This document shows positions 21,785-29,376 of a DNA stretch of 36,303 nucleotides, piece after piece. The translations under genes and the position numbers were made by a program. Each line of letters opens with the position of its first letter. The stretch's first letter is position 1. Under the pieces are notes generated by a model. The model was not told the DNA's origin and did no database searches. It saw only the letters and a list, made by a program, of their open reading frames with translations. Source of the DNA: Hellea sp. (GTDB taxonomy: Bacteria > Pseudomonadota > Alphaproteobacteria > Caulobacterales > Maricaulaceae); NCBI GenBank assembly GCA_020629135.1, contig JAHDDX010000024.1, forward strand, positions 1 through 36,303, given 5' to 3'.

Positions 21785-24633
21785 GGAAGCGGATCAGCGT
21801 AAATATCAAGCTCGGTCACGTCGCCGCCGGCGAAGGCTGACACCGGCTCCCATTGGGTCGCCTTGTCCCCGACCACCAGATAAAACATATCCGGTTCAGA
21901 CAGATATTGTGCGGCGGTTTTTTGGAAATCTTCCGCCGTCATCGCGACCAGTTCCGCCTGCTCATCTTCGACATATTTCAGGCTTTTACCAAATTTGGAA
22001 ATGGACCGCAGCGTGCCAAGCTTGGCATTGAGGCTTTCAAAGGCCCGCGTATTTTCCTTGATCAGTTTCTGTTGCACCATTTCCGCATCGGCTGCGTCAA
22101 ATTCGGGGCCGTAATTTGTGACCATGTCCCGGATAACTTCGAGCGAGGGTCCAGTGGCATTGGCCCGCACACTTGTGCTGATTTTGAAGGGTTGCGGCGC
22201 AAGGCCTTCTGTAATCCAGGAATAGGCCCCATATGTATAGCCCTTCTCAATCCGCAGGGTCTGGGCCAGGTCACCACTGATCCCGCCCCCAAGCTTCTCA
22301 TTGGTAAAGTCGACTTTATTGGCGTCACTATGTGTAGTTGGCACGGTCAGCTTACCGATATTCAACACGCTTTGTTTGGCGTCGGGAATATCAATGAAAT
22401 AAACCTGACCAGCCCGGTTTTGCTCCGGCATGTCATAGGGTTTAAGCGCCTGGCCACTGCCGGACAACTTGCTGGCCAGATCGCCCAAAGCCTCACTGGC
22501 CCGGGCTTCGCCAATATTGCCCGCAATATGGATGCGCACCTCGCCGTCCATGACCCGGTCATAGGCCGCGCGCATATCGTCCAAAGTCAGCTCGGACACG
22601 GTTTCACTAAACCCGGAGCCCGGTAAGCCCAGCGGATGATCGTCACCATAAATGAGGTTCGAATAGGCCATGGACGCAATCGCATTCGGATTGGCTTCGC
22701 GCCCTTTGATCGAGGTCAATGCCGCCGATTTAACGCGGTCGAAATCCGCCGTTTCAAAACGCGGGGACAGCAAAATCTCTTCGACCAGAGCCACCGTCTC
22801 TTCAAAGTTTTTGGACAGGCAGGTCGCGGATATTCTAAGCTCGTCAGAGAAGGCCTGAACGGATATTCCCGACCCTAAAAGGCCAATAGCTTGTTCCAGC
22901 TCAGCCGGGGTTTTATTCGCGGTTCCTTCATTCATCAAACGGGATAACAGGCTGGTTGCGCCGTTTTTGCTCAGATCTTCATTCCAGCGTCCGCCGTCGA
23001 TTGAAAGACTGAAACTGATCAGCGGAATCTCGGTGTTCTCAATCCCCCAGATATTTTTATTCTCGCCCAGAGACGCTGTCCAGATTTCCGGCATTTTGAC
23101 CAAGGGCAGATCGCCAAAAGGTGGTTCGGAACGGTCATATTTGGAGGGGGTTTTGTCATAGCTGGCTTCTTCGCCCTGACTGACCTCTTCATTGGCCACG
23201 CCGGACTTTACCTCTTCAATCCAGACACTTGCCAGTTCTGCGCCGTCAAGTGCGAGCTCAGCCTGACCTTTGGGCACGAAGCTTGTGATGATGGCCGGCT
23301 TGCCTTTGATATATTTATTATAGGCTGCCATGACGTCTTCGGCGCTCACCGCATTCAAAGCGGCGGCGGATTTAACGGCATAGGCCGGGTCGCCCGCAAA
23401 CTCATTGTCTGAGGCGAACTGATTGGATTTTCCGAGCACAGTGGAAATCGAATTATAAAGGATTGTTTCCTGCTCGGCCTTAATCCGTTTAAGGTCTTTG
23501 GCATCGACACCTTCTGTTTCAAACTCGGTCATGGCCTGATCAATGGCGGCTTTCACATCATCAAGGTCGACCCCTGCATTGGCGCGAATACGAATGACAA
23601 ATTCACCCGCCAATTCCATGGAATTATTATAGGCCGATACATTCGGGGCGAGCTTCTCACCGTCGACCACAACCTGATAAAGCGCGGCGTTTTTCGACCC
23701 GCCTAATATCTGACCCAAAACATCCAGCGCTTTTTCATCGGCGTGATAACCTTCCACGGTCGGGAAAGTCAGGCGCAGCTCGGGAAGTTTGGCGAAATTA
23801 TCTTCAAAATAAAATGACTTTGTGTCTGTCAAACTCACCGGCATGGGCGGCAATGGCTCGATGTCCGGTCCCCGGCGGATTTCACCAAACCAGCGCTCCA
23901 CCTTTTCTTTGGTTTCGGCGATATCAATATCCCCGACGATAGCCAGGGTGACATTCCCCGCCCCGTAATATTGATCGTAAAATTCACGCAGGTCCTCGAG
24001 GGTTGCGGCCTGCAAATCCGGCAGGGAACCGATCACAGTCCAACTGTAAGGATGACCGTCGGGATAAAGCGCTTTTCGGATAACTTCTTGTGTGTAGCCA
24101 TATGGGGCGTTGTCGACCCGCTGGCGTTTTTCATTTTTAACGACCTGTTTTTCGCGCTCAAGCGCCGCATTGGTCACCGTATTGATCATGTAACCGAGCC
24201 GGTCCGAGTCAATCCACATGATCTTATCGAAGGCGTCCTTAGGCACGACCTCATAATAAATCGTCCCGTCGCTCCAAGTGCCGCCATTGCGCTGGCCGCC
24301 CCAATCCGGAATGGCCTTGCGGTTCCAGCCGCGCGGCACGTTTTCACTATCATTGAAGGCCATGTGCTCAAAGAAATGAGCAAAGCCGGTGCGGCCCTTT
24401 TTCTCGCGGTTACTACCCGCATGGACGACCGTTGTGACCGCCACAATCGGATCGGATCGATCGACCTGCAAAATCACTTCAAGCCCATTATCCAGAACAA
24501 ATTTTTCATAGGGCAAAGCGAAATCCGGCTCGGCCTTTTCCTGAATTTGTGTTTTTGCCGAATTCGTCGTCTTGTCGCCACATCCTGTGAGCGCCAAAGC
24601 CGTGCCGAACATTAATGCCGATAAAATGCGCAT
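21781..24633 (-). CDS. M16 family metallopeptidase lipoprotein (two-repeat)
   Basis: This 950-residue zinc peptidase is anchored as a lipoprotein: the signal ends A-L-T-G-C18 and a long Ala/Glu/Asp linker follows. The inverted zinc motif H86-F-F-E89-H90 and the distal ligand E168 (in VVKNEKR, about 78 residues later, the normal spacing) are present in the first half. The second half (from about 510) is the inactive C-terminal repeat, without HxxEH. R-x-Y-x-Y like substrate-binding residues are visible in EKGYTYGAYSW. The length is about that of pitrilysin-type two-domain enzymes. The likely place is the periplasm or outer membrane, degrading short peptides. It starts 132 bases from the divergent YCII lipoprotein gene. 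Confidence 0.92.
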   Translation of the reverse strand: MRILSALMFGTALALTGCGDKTTNSAKTQIQEKAEPDFALPYEKFVLDNGLEVILQVDRSDPIVAVTTVVHAGSNREKKGRTGFAHFFEHMAFNDSENVPRGWNRKAIPDWGGQRNGGTWSDGTIYYEVVPKDAFDKIMWIDSDRLGYMINTVTNAALEREKQVVKNEKRQRVDNAPYGYTQEVIRKALYPDGHPYSWTVIGSLPDLQAATLEDLREFYDQYYGAGNVTLAIVGDIDIAETKEKVERWFGEIRRGPDIEPLPPMPVSLTDTKSFYFEDNFAKLPELRLTFPTVEGYHADEKALDVLGQILGGSKNAALYQVVVDGEKLAPNVSAYNNSMELAGEFVIRIRANAGVDLDDVKAAIDQAMTEFETEGVDAKDLKRIKAEQETILYNSISTVLGKSNQFASDNEFAGDPAYAVKSAAALNAVSAEDVMAAYNKYIKGKPAIITSFVPKGQAELALDGAELASVWIEEVKSGVANEEVSQGEEASYDKTPSKYDRSEPPFGDLPLVKMPEIWTASLGENKNIWGIENTEIPLISFSLSIDGGRWNEDLSKNGATSLLSRLMNEGTANKTPAELEQAIGLLGSGISVQAFSDELRISATCLSKNFEETVALVEEILLSPRFETADFDRVKSAALTSIKGREANPNAIASMAYSNLIYGDDHPLGLPGSGFSETVSELTLDDMRAAYDRVMDGEVRIHIAGNIGEARASEALGDLASKLSGSGQALKPYDMPEQNRAGQVYFIDIPDAKQSVLNIGKLTVPTTHSDANKVDFTNEKLGGGISGDLAQTLRIEKGYTYGAYSWITEGLAPQPFKISTSVRANATGPSLEVIRDMVTNYGPEFDAADAEMVQQKLIKENTRAFESLNAKLGTLRSISKFGKSLKYVEDEQAELVAMTAEDFQKTAAQYLSEPDMFYLVVGDKATQWEPVSAFAGGDVTELDIYADPLP

Positions 24634-24666
24634 ATCTCTCCCCTAAATTTTCATGCGACCATAATG

Positions 24667-24688
24667 ACACGACACATGGATGTCGTGT
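24667..24688. promoter_or_regulatory. Inverted repeat between two divergent lipoprotein genes
   Basis: ACACGACA (24667-24674), six bases, TGTCGTGT (24681-24688) is a perfect 8-bp inverted repeat placed inside the 132-bp gap between the M16 peptidase gene (minus) and the YCII lipoprotein gene (plus). The two arms are about 14 bases centre to centre, too wide for one DNA turn but suited to two contacts of a dimeric repressor. It could also form a hairpin in either leader. No regulator is encoded next to it. Confidence 0.45.
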
Positions 24689-24765
24689 TAATTCTGGGTA
24701 AGGGTATTCAGGCCTGTTCAAAAACCTCCCAAGTGATTAAGTTGAAAATTAAGTAGGAGGCAATC

Positions 24766-25275
24766 ATGGTTCGGCATTTCATTTTACCTTTAATCGGAAG
24801 TGTCCTCATCGCGGGTTGTCAGGCGCAAACCGAGACTACGGTGGCACCTGAAACGATGACCGAAGTCCCGAAGGCAGCCCCGCCCGAATTTAATGCCGCG
24901 CTGGCAGAAGACCTCGGCGCCGACCCTTACGGCATGCGCTCTTATGTTTTTGCGACGCTGATAACCGGGCCAAATGACGCGACGATCACCGATGAGGCGG
25001 AACGCGCAGAACTGTTTAAAGGGCATTTTTCAAATATGGGCCGCCTGGCCGAAGAGGGTAAGCTAGTCCTCGCAGGGCCGTTTATTGAGGCGGCGCCGAT
25101 GCGGGGGTTGTTTATTTTAAACGTGGCCACGATTGAAGAAGCCGAGGCCCTGGTGCAATCCGATCCGGCTATCGCGGCTGGCATTTTCAAGGTTGAGTTT
25201 GCCAAATATTATGGCTCCGCCGCCCTTATGCAAATTCAGAAAGTTCACAAAACCATTCAGGAAAAGAAGATATAA
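24766..25275 (+). CDS. YCII-related domain lipoprotein
   Basis: This 169-residue lipoprotein has lipobox L-I-A-G-C18 and a Thr/Pro-rich stretch. A YCII-like domain follows (about 55-150: F-A-T-L-I-T-G-P-N, H-F-S-N-M-G-R-L-A-E-E-G-K-L-V-L-A-G-P-F and E-A-E-A-L-V-Q-S-D-P-A-I-A-A-G-I-F-K-V-E). YCII domains are ferredoxin-like dimers with a conserved His (here H-F-S-N-M) and Asp (S-D-P-A). Exported forms with a lipid anchor exist but their role is unknown. AGGAGG sits six bases before the ATG, so expression may be high. Confidence 0.85.
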   Translation: MVRHFILPLIGSVLIAGCQAQTETTVAPETMTEVPKAAPPEFNAALAEDLGADPYGMRSYVFATLITGPNDATITDEAERAELFKGHFSNMGRLAEEGKLVLAGPFIEAAPMRGLFILNVATIEEAEALVQSDPAIAAGIFKVEFAKYYGSAALMQIQKVHKTIQEKKI

Positions 25276-25326
25276 TCGCGCGATTCACCTATTGTGTAAC
25301 GATATTCTCGACCCCACATTAATCCC

Positions 25327-25551
25327 ATGATTTGCCTTATACGAACCATGAACCCGGTAACGCTAAGCTTTGCGCAGGCCTTGCTAAAGGACGCCGAGAT
25401 TGAAAGCTTCCTGTTTGATATGAACAGTTCGGTTTTGGACGGCTCAACCATTACCGTGCGCCGACGTCTTATGGTGATTGACGAAGACGAGGTTGAAGCG
25501 CGCGAGGTGCTCGAGGCCGGCGGCCTCGGCGATGAGTTGATCAAGCCTTAG
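25327..25551 (+). CDS. DUF2007 family protein
   Basis: This 74-residue small protein begins MICLIRTMNPVTLSFAQALL, matching DUF2007 (a short beta strand, then R-T-N-D-P-V-x-L-S, then a helix with K-D-A-x-I). The central strand R-R-R-L-M-V-I-D-E-D-E-V and a final acidic helix ending G-D-E-L-I-K-P are also typical. The family is sometimes called a putative signal-transducing protein; no role is proven. No clear ribosome site is seen. It lies 51 bases after the YCII gene on the same strand and may share its transcript. Confidence 0.8.
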   Translation: MICLIRTMNPVTLSFAQALLKDAEIESFLFDMNSSVLDGSTITVRRRLMVIDEDEVEAREVLEAGGLGDELIKP

Positions 25552-25582
25552 ACATTTGCGTTAAACGAAATTCAAACTCGAC

Positions 25583-26260
25583 CTAGAACGCAATAAAGCC
25601 CAACACGCCGAAGATCGATGCGATCAGCGCTGCAGAGACGATCGCGCCTTTTACATTTTCATGATCATGTCGGCGAAAAACCATAATGTAAAAATATAAG
25701 ATATAGAGGCCGGTCAAAAAACTGATAGCGCCCGTTCGCAACGGTGTTCCAAAATCTCCGACTCCACTTGTCACGCCCTCAACGCATAATAACAGCCAAA
25801 CCAAAACCCCGCCCAAATAAAGCGACGTCTTCATTGCCAACAAAATTGTCCAGGTTTTCATCGTGAAACGCGAGCACACCCAACTCAGCACAGCCAATAG
25901 AAGCACGACCAGAAAAGTTGGCGCTAAGGATGCAAGTATACCACCTATGTTACCTTTTAGAACGGCTTGATTGACTGAGTCGCCAATAACCACGCCCGTT
26001 CCTGTGGCGTCTTGACCGCTTAAAATAGAAAGCATTAGAAAAAAGATAGCCGTCGACAAAAGGAAAAATATGCCACTGCCTAATAGGTAGTCTTGTCGGC
26101 CTTTGGGTAAGTCACTACCAATCAATGCATATAATTTATCTGGACGAAAAATTGCGAAGAACAGGGTGGGCAAAAATGCAATGACTGCCAAGCCAAATGC
26201 ATTTACCGACCTATCAATTGACCCAATAAAGTCTCGGCGCGAACTATCTTCTTCCTGCAT
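25583..26260 (-). CDS. Multi-pass membrane protein of unknown function
   Basis: This 225-residue protein has about five or six hydrophobic helices (near 20-40, 60-80, 105-128, 138-158, 170-190 and 205-222). It has a charged cytoplasmic start M-Q-E-E-D-S-S-R-R and an R-R-H-D-H-E-N-V-K loop near the end. The layout resembles Yip1-domain membrane proteins, but I cannot confirm the family. AGGGGAGGAACC precedes the ATG, a strong ribosome site. It stands alone between the DUF2007 gene (convergent) and hutI. Confidence 0.65.
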   Translation of the reverse strand: MQEEDSSRRDFIGSIDRSVNAFGLAVIAFLPTLFFAIFRPDKLYALIGSDLPKGRQDYLLGSGIFFLLSTAIFFLMLSILSGQDATGTGVVIGDSVNQAVLKGNIGGILASLAPTFLVVLLLAVLSWVCSRFTMKTWTILLAMKTSLYLGGVLVWLLLCVEGVTSGVGDFGTPLRTGAISFLTGLYILYFYIMVFRRHDHENVKGAIVSAALIASIFGVLGFIAF

Positions 26261-26334
26261 GGTTCCTCCCCTAACTGCAAGCTGCCCGATTTAACTAAGC
26301 GGTGCAAGCCAAGGAAAATCTGTTACAAGAATGT

Positions 26335-27531
26335 TTAAACCCATTCGCCTGCAAATATCCGTTGGTGCAAAGGCGCATCGCCCATGCGGTAGGTCAGCTC
26401 CGCCGGATGGTCCACATCCCAGATCGAGAGATCAGCCCGATAACCTGATTTTATCATACCCGTTTCGCTCAGACCCAGCGCCCGGGCCGCATTCACAGTT
26501 GTGCCGCGCAGGGCCTCCTCCGGGGTCAGGCCAAACAAGGTCGCGGCCATATTCATGGCGAGTAAAAGCGAGGTCATGGGCGACGAGCCGGGATTGGAAT
26601 CTGTTGCCACCGCCATGGGCACGCCCGCCTGGCGGAACTTTTCTATCGGAGGTTTTCGGGTTTCGCCCAGAAAGTAAAACGCCCCCGGCAATATGCCCGC
26701 AACCACGCCCGCCGCGGCCATGGCGGCAATTCCGGCGTCGGAAATATATTCCAGATGATCCGCCGAAAGCGCGCCGTACTTTGCGGCCAAGGCCGCCCCG
26801 TCCTGGTCTGAGAGTTGTTCGGCGTGGAGCTTCACCGGCAAGCCTAATTCTTTGGCCACGTCAAAGACCCGTGTAATCTGTTCCGTCGTAAATCCGATAT
26901 TCTCACAAAACCCGTCTACCGCATCGACGAGCTTGTCTTGGGCGGCCTGACGCAAGGCCGGTATGCAGACATCATCAATATAGCTGTCGGCACTCATGCC
27001 CTTGGGCACAGCATGGGCGCCGAGAAAGGTCGTTTTAATTCTGACACGGCGGATCGCTTCCAGGCGCCGGGCCACGCGCAGCATGCGCAGTTCGGTCTCC
27101 ATATCCAGACCATAGCCGGATTTAATTTCAACCGTGGTGACACCGTCTGCAATCAATTTATCAAGGCGCGTGAGTGTCGTTTTTAATAGCTCGTCTTCAC
27201 TTGCCGCCCGCGTCGCCGCAACGGTCGAAACTATACCACCGCCGGCCTTTGATATCTCGGCATAGCTGGCCCCGTTCAGGCGCATCTCAAATTCATTGGC
27301 GCGAGAGCCCGCATAAACCAGATGGGTATGACAATCGATCAGGCCCGGCGTAATCAGCCGGCCTTCCAGATCGAGCTTGTGCCAGGATTGACAGACAAGC
27401 GGCAGATGTGCGGCCCCACCGACCCAATAGATCCGGTCATCAGAAATGGCGATCGCGCCGTCATCGATCAGGCCGTAATCCGCGCCGTCCATGGTGGCGA
27501 TGCGAGCATTGGTCAAAACGAGATTGCGCAT
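26335..27531 (-). CDS. hutI: Imidazolonepropionase
   Basis: This 398-residue amidohydrolase opens the ring of 4-imidazolone-5-propionate to N-formimidoyl-L-glutamate, the third step of histidine degradation. Metal and substrate residues visible are H68 and H70 in [21 protein letters not shown] in the middle, the H-A-E-Q-L-S-D motif, S-A-D-H-L-E-Y, and [10 protein letters not shown], which carries the metal Asp. The order and the length are those of HutI. AGGAAATTTT precedes the ATG. It is alone in its transcript as far as can be seen, divergent from an Lrp/AsnC regulator. hutG lies in a separate operon of this window; hutH and hutU are not seen. Confidence 0.95.
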   Translation of the reverse strand: MRNLVLTNARIATMDGADYGLIDDGAIAISDDRIYWVGGAAHLPLVCQSWHKLDLEGRLITPGLIDCHTHLVYAGSRANEFEMRLNGASYAEISKAGGGIVSTVAATRAASEDELLKTTLTRLDKLIADGVTTVEIKSGYGLDMETELRMLRVARRLEAIRRVRIKTTFLGAHAVPKGMSADSYIDDVCIPALRQAAQDKLVDAVDGFCENIGFTTEQITRVFDVAKELGLPVKLHAEQLSDQDGAALAAKYGALSADHLEYISDAGIAAMAAAGVVAGILPGAFYFLGETRKPPIEKFRQAGVPMAVATDSNPGSSPMTSLLLAMNMAATLFGLTPEEALRGTTVNAARALGLSETGMIKSGYRADLSIWDVDHPAELTYRMGDAPLHQRIFAGEWV

Positions 27532-27556
27532 AAAATTTCCTGATTTTCACAACATT

Positions 27557-27567
27557 ATCACGGTGAT
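27557..27567. promoter_or_regulatory. Palindrome between hutI and its AsnC-type neighbour
   Basis: ATCACGGTGAT is symmetric around a central G, in the 87-bp gap between the divergent hutI and regulator genes. Both promoters must lie in this short space, so the site is well placed to be bound by the regulator. A longer A+T-rich imperfect repeat (CAATAA ... TATTATTG) lies close by at about 27603-27631, partly over the regulator's own start. Confidence 0.35.
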
Positions 27568-27618
27568 CGCCGAATTTCCTTGCAAATATGCGGTAAGGTC
27601 AACAATAAATGCAATATT

Positions 27619-28071
27619 ATGGCTATTATTGATCCCATCAACGACAAGATATTGCATGAACTTTCCCGCGATGGACGTATTTCCAATGTGGAGCTGGCCG
27701 ATAAGGTCGGCCTGTCGCCATCCGCCTGTCTGCGCCGGGTGCAGGATCTGGAGCGACAGGGCATTATAAAAGGCTACCGGGCGGTGATAGACCGCTCCAA
27801 GCTCGGCATGGACCTGACCATATTCGTAATGGTTGGCCTGTCCGGTCAGTTGCGCGCCGACAGTCAGGCCTTTGAGCGGGCCATGGCCGCCGCACCCGAG
27901 GTCAAAGAGTGCCACAACATCACCGGAACGGTGGAGTATCTTTTGCGCATCGAAGTCGAAGATCTCGCGACCTATAAGGATTTTCATTCCAACCGTCTGG
28001 GAACCTTGTCTCAGGTCGGATCCATCACCTCACATATTTGCCTGGGCAGTTCCAAAGATATGCGGGGTTAA
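27619..28071 (+). CDS. Lrp/AsnC family regulator, possible histidine-utilisation regulator
   Basis: This 150-residue protein has an N-terminal helix-turn-helix (I-D-P-I-N-D-K-I-L-H-E-L-S, S-N-V-E-L-A-D-K-V-G-L-S and S-A-C-L-R-R-V-Q-D-L-E) and a C-terminal RAM domain with V-K-E-C-H-N-I-T-G-T-V-E-Y-L-L-R-I. ATG 27619 is chosen because it gives the normal N-terminus; the frame is open to a TTG at 27580, whose product would have an unusual Cys/Asn-rich extension. The ribosome site is weak. It faces hutI across 87 bases, so control of hutI is likely, but the ligand (histidine, urocanate or another amino acid) cannot be read. It converges tail to tail with the DUF6498-like gene. Confidence 0.85.
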   Translation: MAIIDPINDKILHELSRDGRISNVELADKVGLSPSACLRRVQDLERQGIIKGYRAVIDRSKLGMDLTIFVMVGLSGQLRADSQAFERAMAAAPEVKECHNITGTVEYLLRIEVEDLATYKDFHSNRLGTLSQVGSITSHICLGSSKDMRG

Positions 28072-28656
28072 TCAGGCCGGGCTCGCTTTATCACGATGTT
28101 CCTTCCTATGGGCTGCCATATCGATCAGGATTTTAAGTGCGATTAACAATAAAAGCGCATAGATCGGTGAGCCGAGCATATCGACCAGAAATCCTCCAAT
28201 CAGAACCACCACATGCATAATGGCGATACGCCCATAGGGTAGAAACATCTGGGTACTGACATCGCGGCCTGCATATTCCTGACGTCCAAAGAAATTGACC
28301 ATCATGGAAAAACTGTGACTGATCAGAAGCGAGATGATCGCCCAGCGAAACGGACCCATCATCAGACCATCGCGCCAATCGGGATGAACGCTGAATATTT
28401 CAGTGATGATCATGCCGTGCCCCCAGCAAAACATACCAAAATGAACCGCAAAAAAGGCGCTGAGAAAAAGCTTTCGAATGGGATTGCCCGTACAGGCCCA
28501 CATTTTCGGAATATTGAGCGCCCCGACCACCAGATTTTCCAGCCAGTATAAAATGAGAATATCGGCTACGGTCCAGCCAAAGTAAAACACACCAAACAGC
28601 GGAACAAGATTGGCAATGATTAGAAAAACAAGCGCCGGCGTGAACCGTCGGGGCAT
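28072..28656 (-). CDS. DUF6498-like multi-pass membrane protein
   Basis: This 194-residue membrane protein has four or five helices. The first half shows the pattern I-I-A-N-L-V-P-L-F-G-V-F-Y-F-G-W and I-L-I-L-Y-W-L-E-N-L-V-V-G-A-L-N, which I associate with DUF6498. H-F-G-M-F-C-W-G-H-G-M, with two histidines in a membrane segment, is a conserved-looking element. The ATG overlaps the recR stop (TAATG), so it is translated with recR although its role in repair is not expected. It may simply ride on that transcript. Confidence 0.7.
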   Translation of the reverse strand: MPRRFTPALVFLIIANLVPLFGVFYFGWTVADILILYWLENLVVGALNIPKMWACTGNPIRKLFLSAFFAVHFGMFCWGHGMIITEIFSVHPDWRDGLMMGPFRWAIISLLISHSFSMMVNFFGRQEYAGRDVSTQMFLPYGRIAIMHVVVLIGGFLVDMLGSPIYALLLLIALKILIDMAAHRKEHRDKASPA

Positions 28657-29261
28657 TAAAACGGTCTCCGGCTTTTCAGGGCCGCCGAGATCGTCCCATC
28701 ATCCAAATAGTCCAGTTCCCCGCCAACCGGAACGCCGTGGGCGAGCCTTGAGATATTGACCTCTGTCCCTTCGAGCTGATCGGTAATGTAATGGGCGGTC
28801 GTTTGTCCATCCACGGTTGCATTCATGGCGAGAATGATCTCGCTGATTCCCTCGCCGCGCGCCCGGTCGATGAGGGAGGCGATATTGAGATCTTCCGGTC
28901 TGATCCCGTCGAGCGCGGACAGGGTTCCGCCCAGCACATGATATTGTCCGCGAAAGGCGGCCGCGCGCTCCATGGCCCAGAGATCACCGACGTCCTGAAC
29001 CACACAGATCACGGTCTTGTCACGATTGGGCGCCGCGCAAATATAGCACGGGTTCTGGGCATCAATATTGCCGCAGGTCGTACAGGTTTTGATATTGTCG
29101 GCGGCGGCCCGTAAGGCCTCTGATAAGGGCCGCATGAGCTGATCGCGTTTTTTGATCAGATCCAGCGCGGCGCGACGGGCCGAACGCGGCCCCAGGCCTG
29201 GCATTTTCGCAAGCAGGCTGATCAGGCGATCAATTTCGGGACTGGTGCGGGATTGGGACAT
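28656..29261 (-). CDS. recR: Recombination protein RecR
   Basis: This 201-residue protein works with RecF and RecO to load RecA on gapped DNA. The N-terminal helix-hairpin-helix ([10 protein letters not shown]), zinc module C-T-T-C-G-N ... C-Y-I-C, and Toprim domain ([15 protein letters not shown], then G-T-L-S-A-L-D-G-I) are in order, followed by the C-terminal [12 protein letters not shown] signature. In E. coli the Toprim segment reads C-V-V-E, so the acidic residue is Gln here; RecR is not itself a nuclease or topoisomerase, so this may not matter. It belongs to the dnaX-ybaB-recR block but is separated from ybaB by ggt and starts 115 bases from it. Confidence 0.95.
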   Translation of the reverse strand: MSQSRTSPEIDRLISLLAKMPGLGPRSARRAALDLIKKRDQLMRPLSEALRAAADNIKTCTTCGNIDAQNPCYICAAPNRDKTVICVVQDVGDLWAMERAAAFRGQYHVLGGTLSALDGIRPEDLNIASLIDRARGEGISEIILAMNATVDGQTTAHYITDQLEGTEVNISRLAHGVPVGGELDYLDDGTISAALKSRRPF

Positions 29262-29376
29262 GCGGACCTGGGTGAATGATTCGGCTCAGCCTAGCGAAAT
29301 CGATTCTGACTGTCATCCCGCAAGGTCGTGGCAAGTTGGAGACGGCCAGAACAAGCCTCATGCTAAGGTGCGAGTA

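Noticed and set aside
21853-22626. Long plus-strand open frame (257 codons) inside the M16 gene
   Set aside because: It lies wholly antisense to a well-supported coding sequence, its product resembles no protein, and no ribosome site is seen.
23971-24615. Plus-strand open frame (214 codons) opposite the start of the M16 gene
   Set aside because: Antisense to the signal peptide and catalytic domain of a clear peptidase, with no independent support.
24736-24752. CtrA-like site TTAA...TTAA before the YCII gene
   Set aside because: The spacing between the two TTAA elements is eight, not seven, bases, and the segment merges into the ribosome site.
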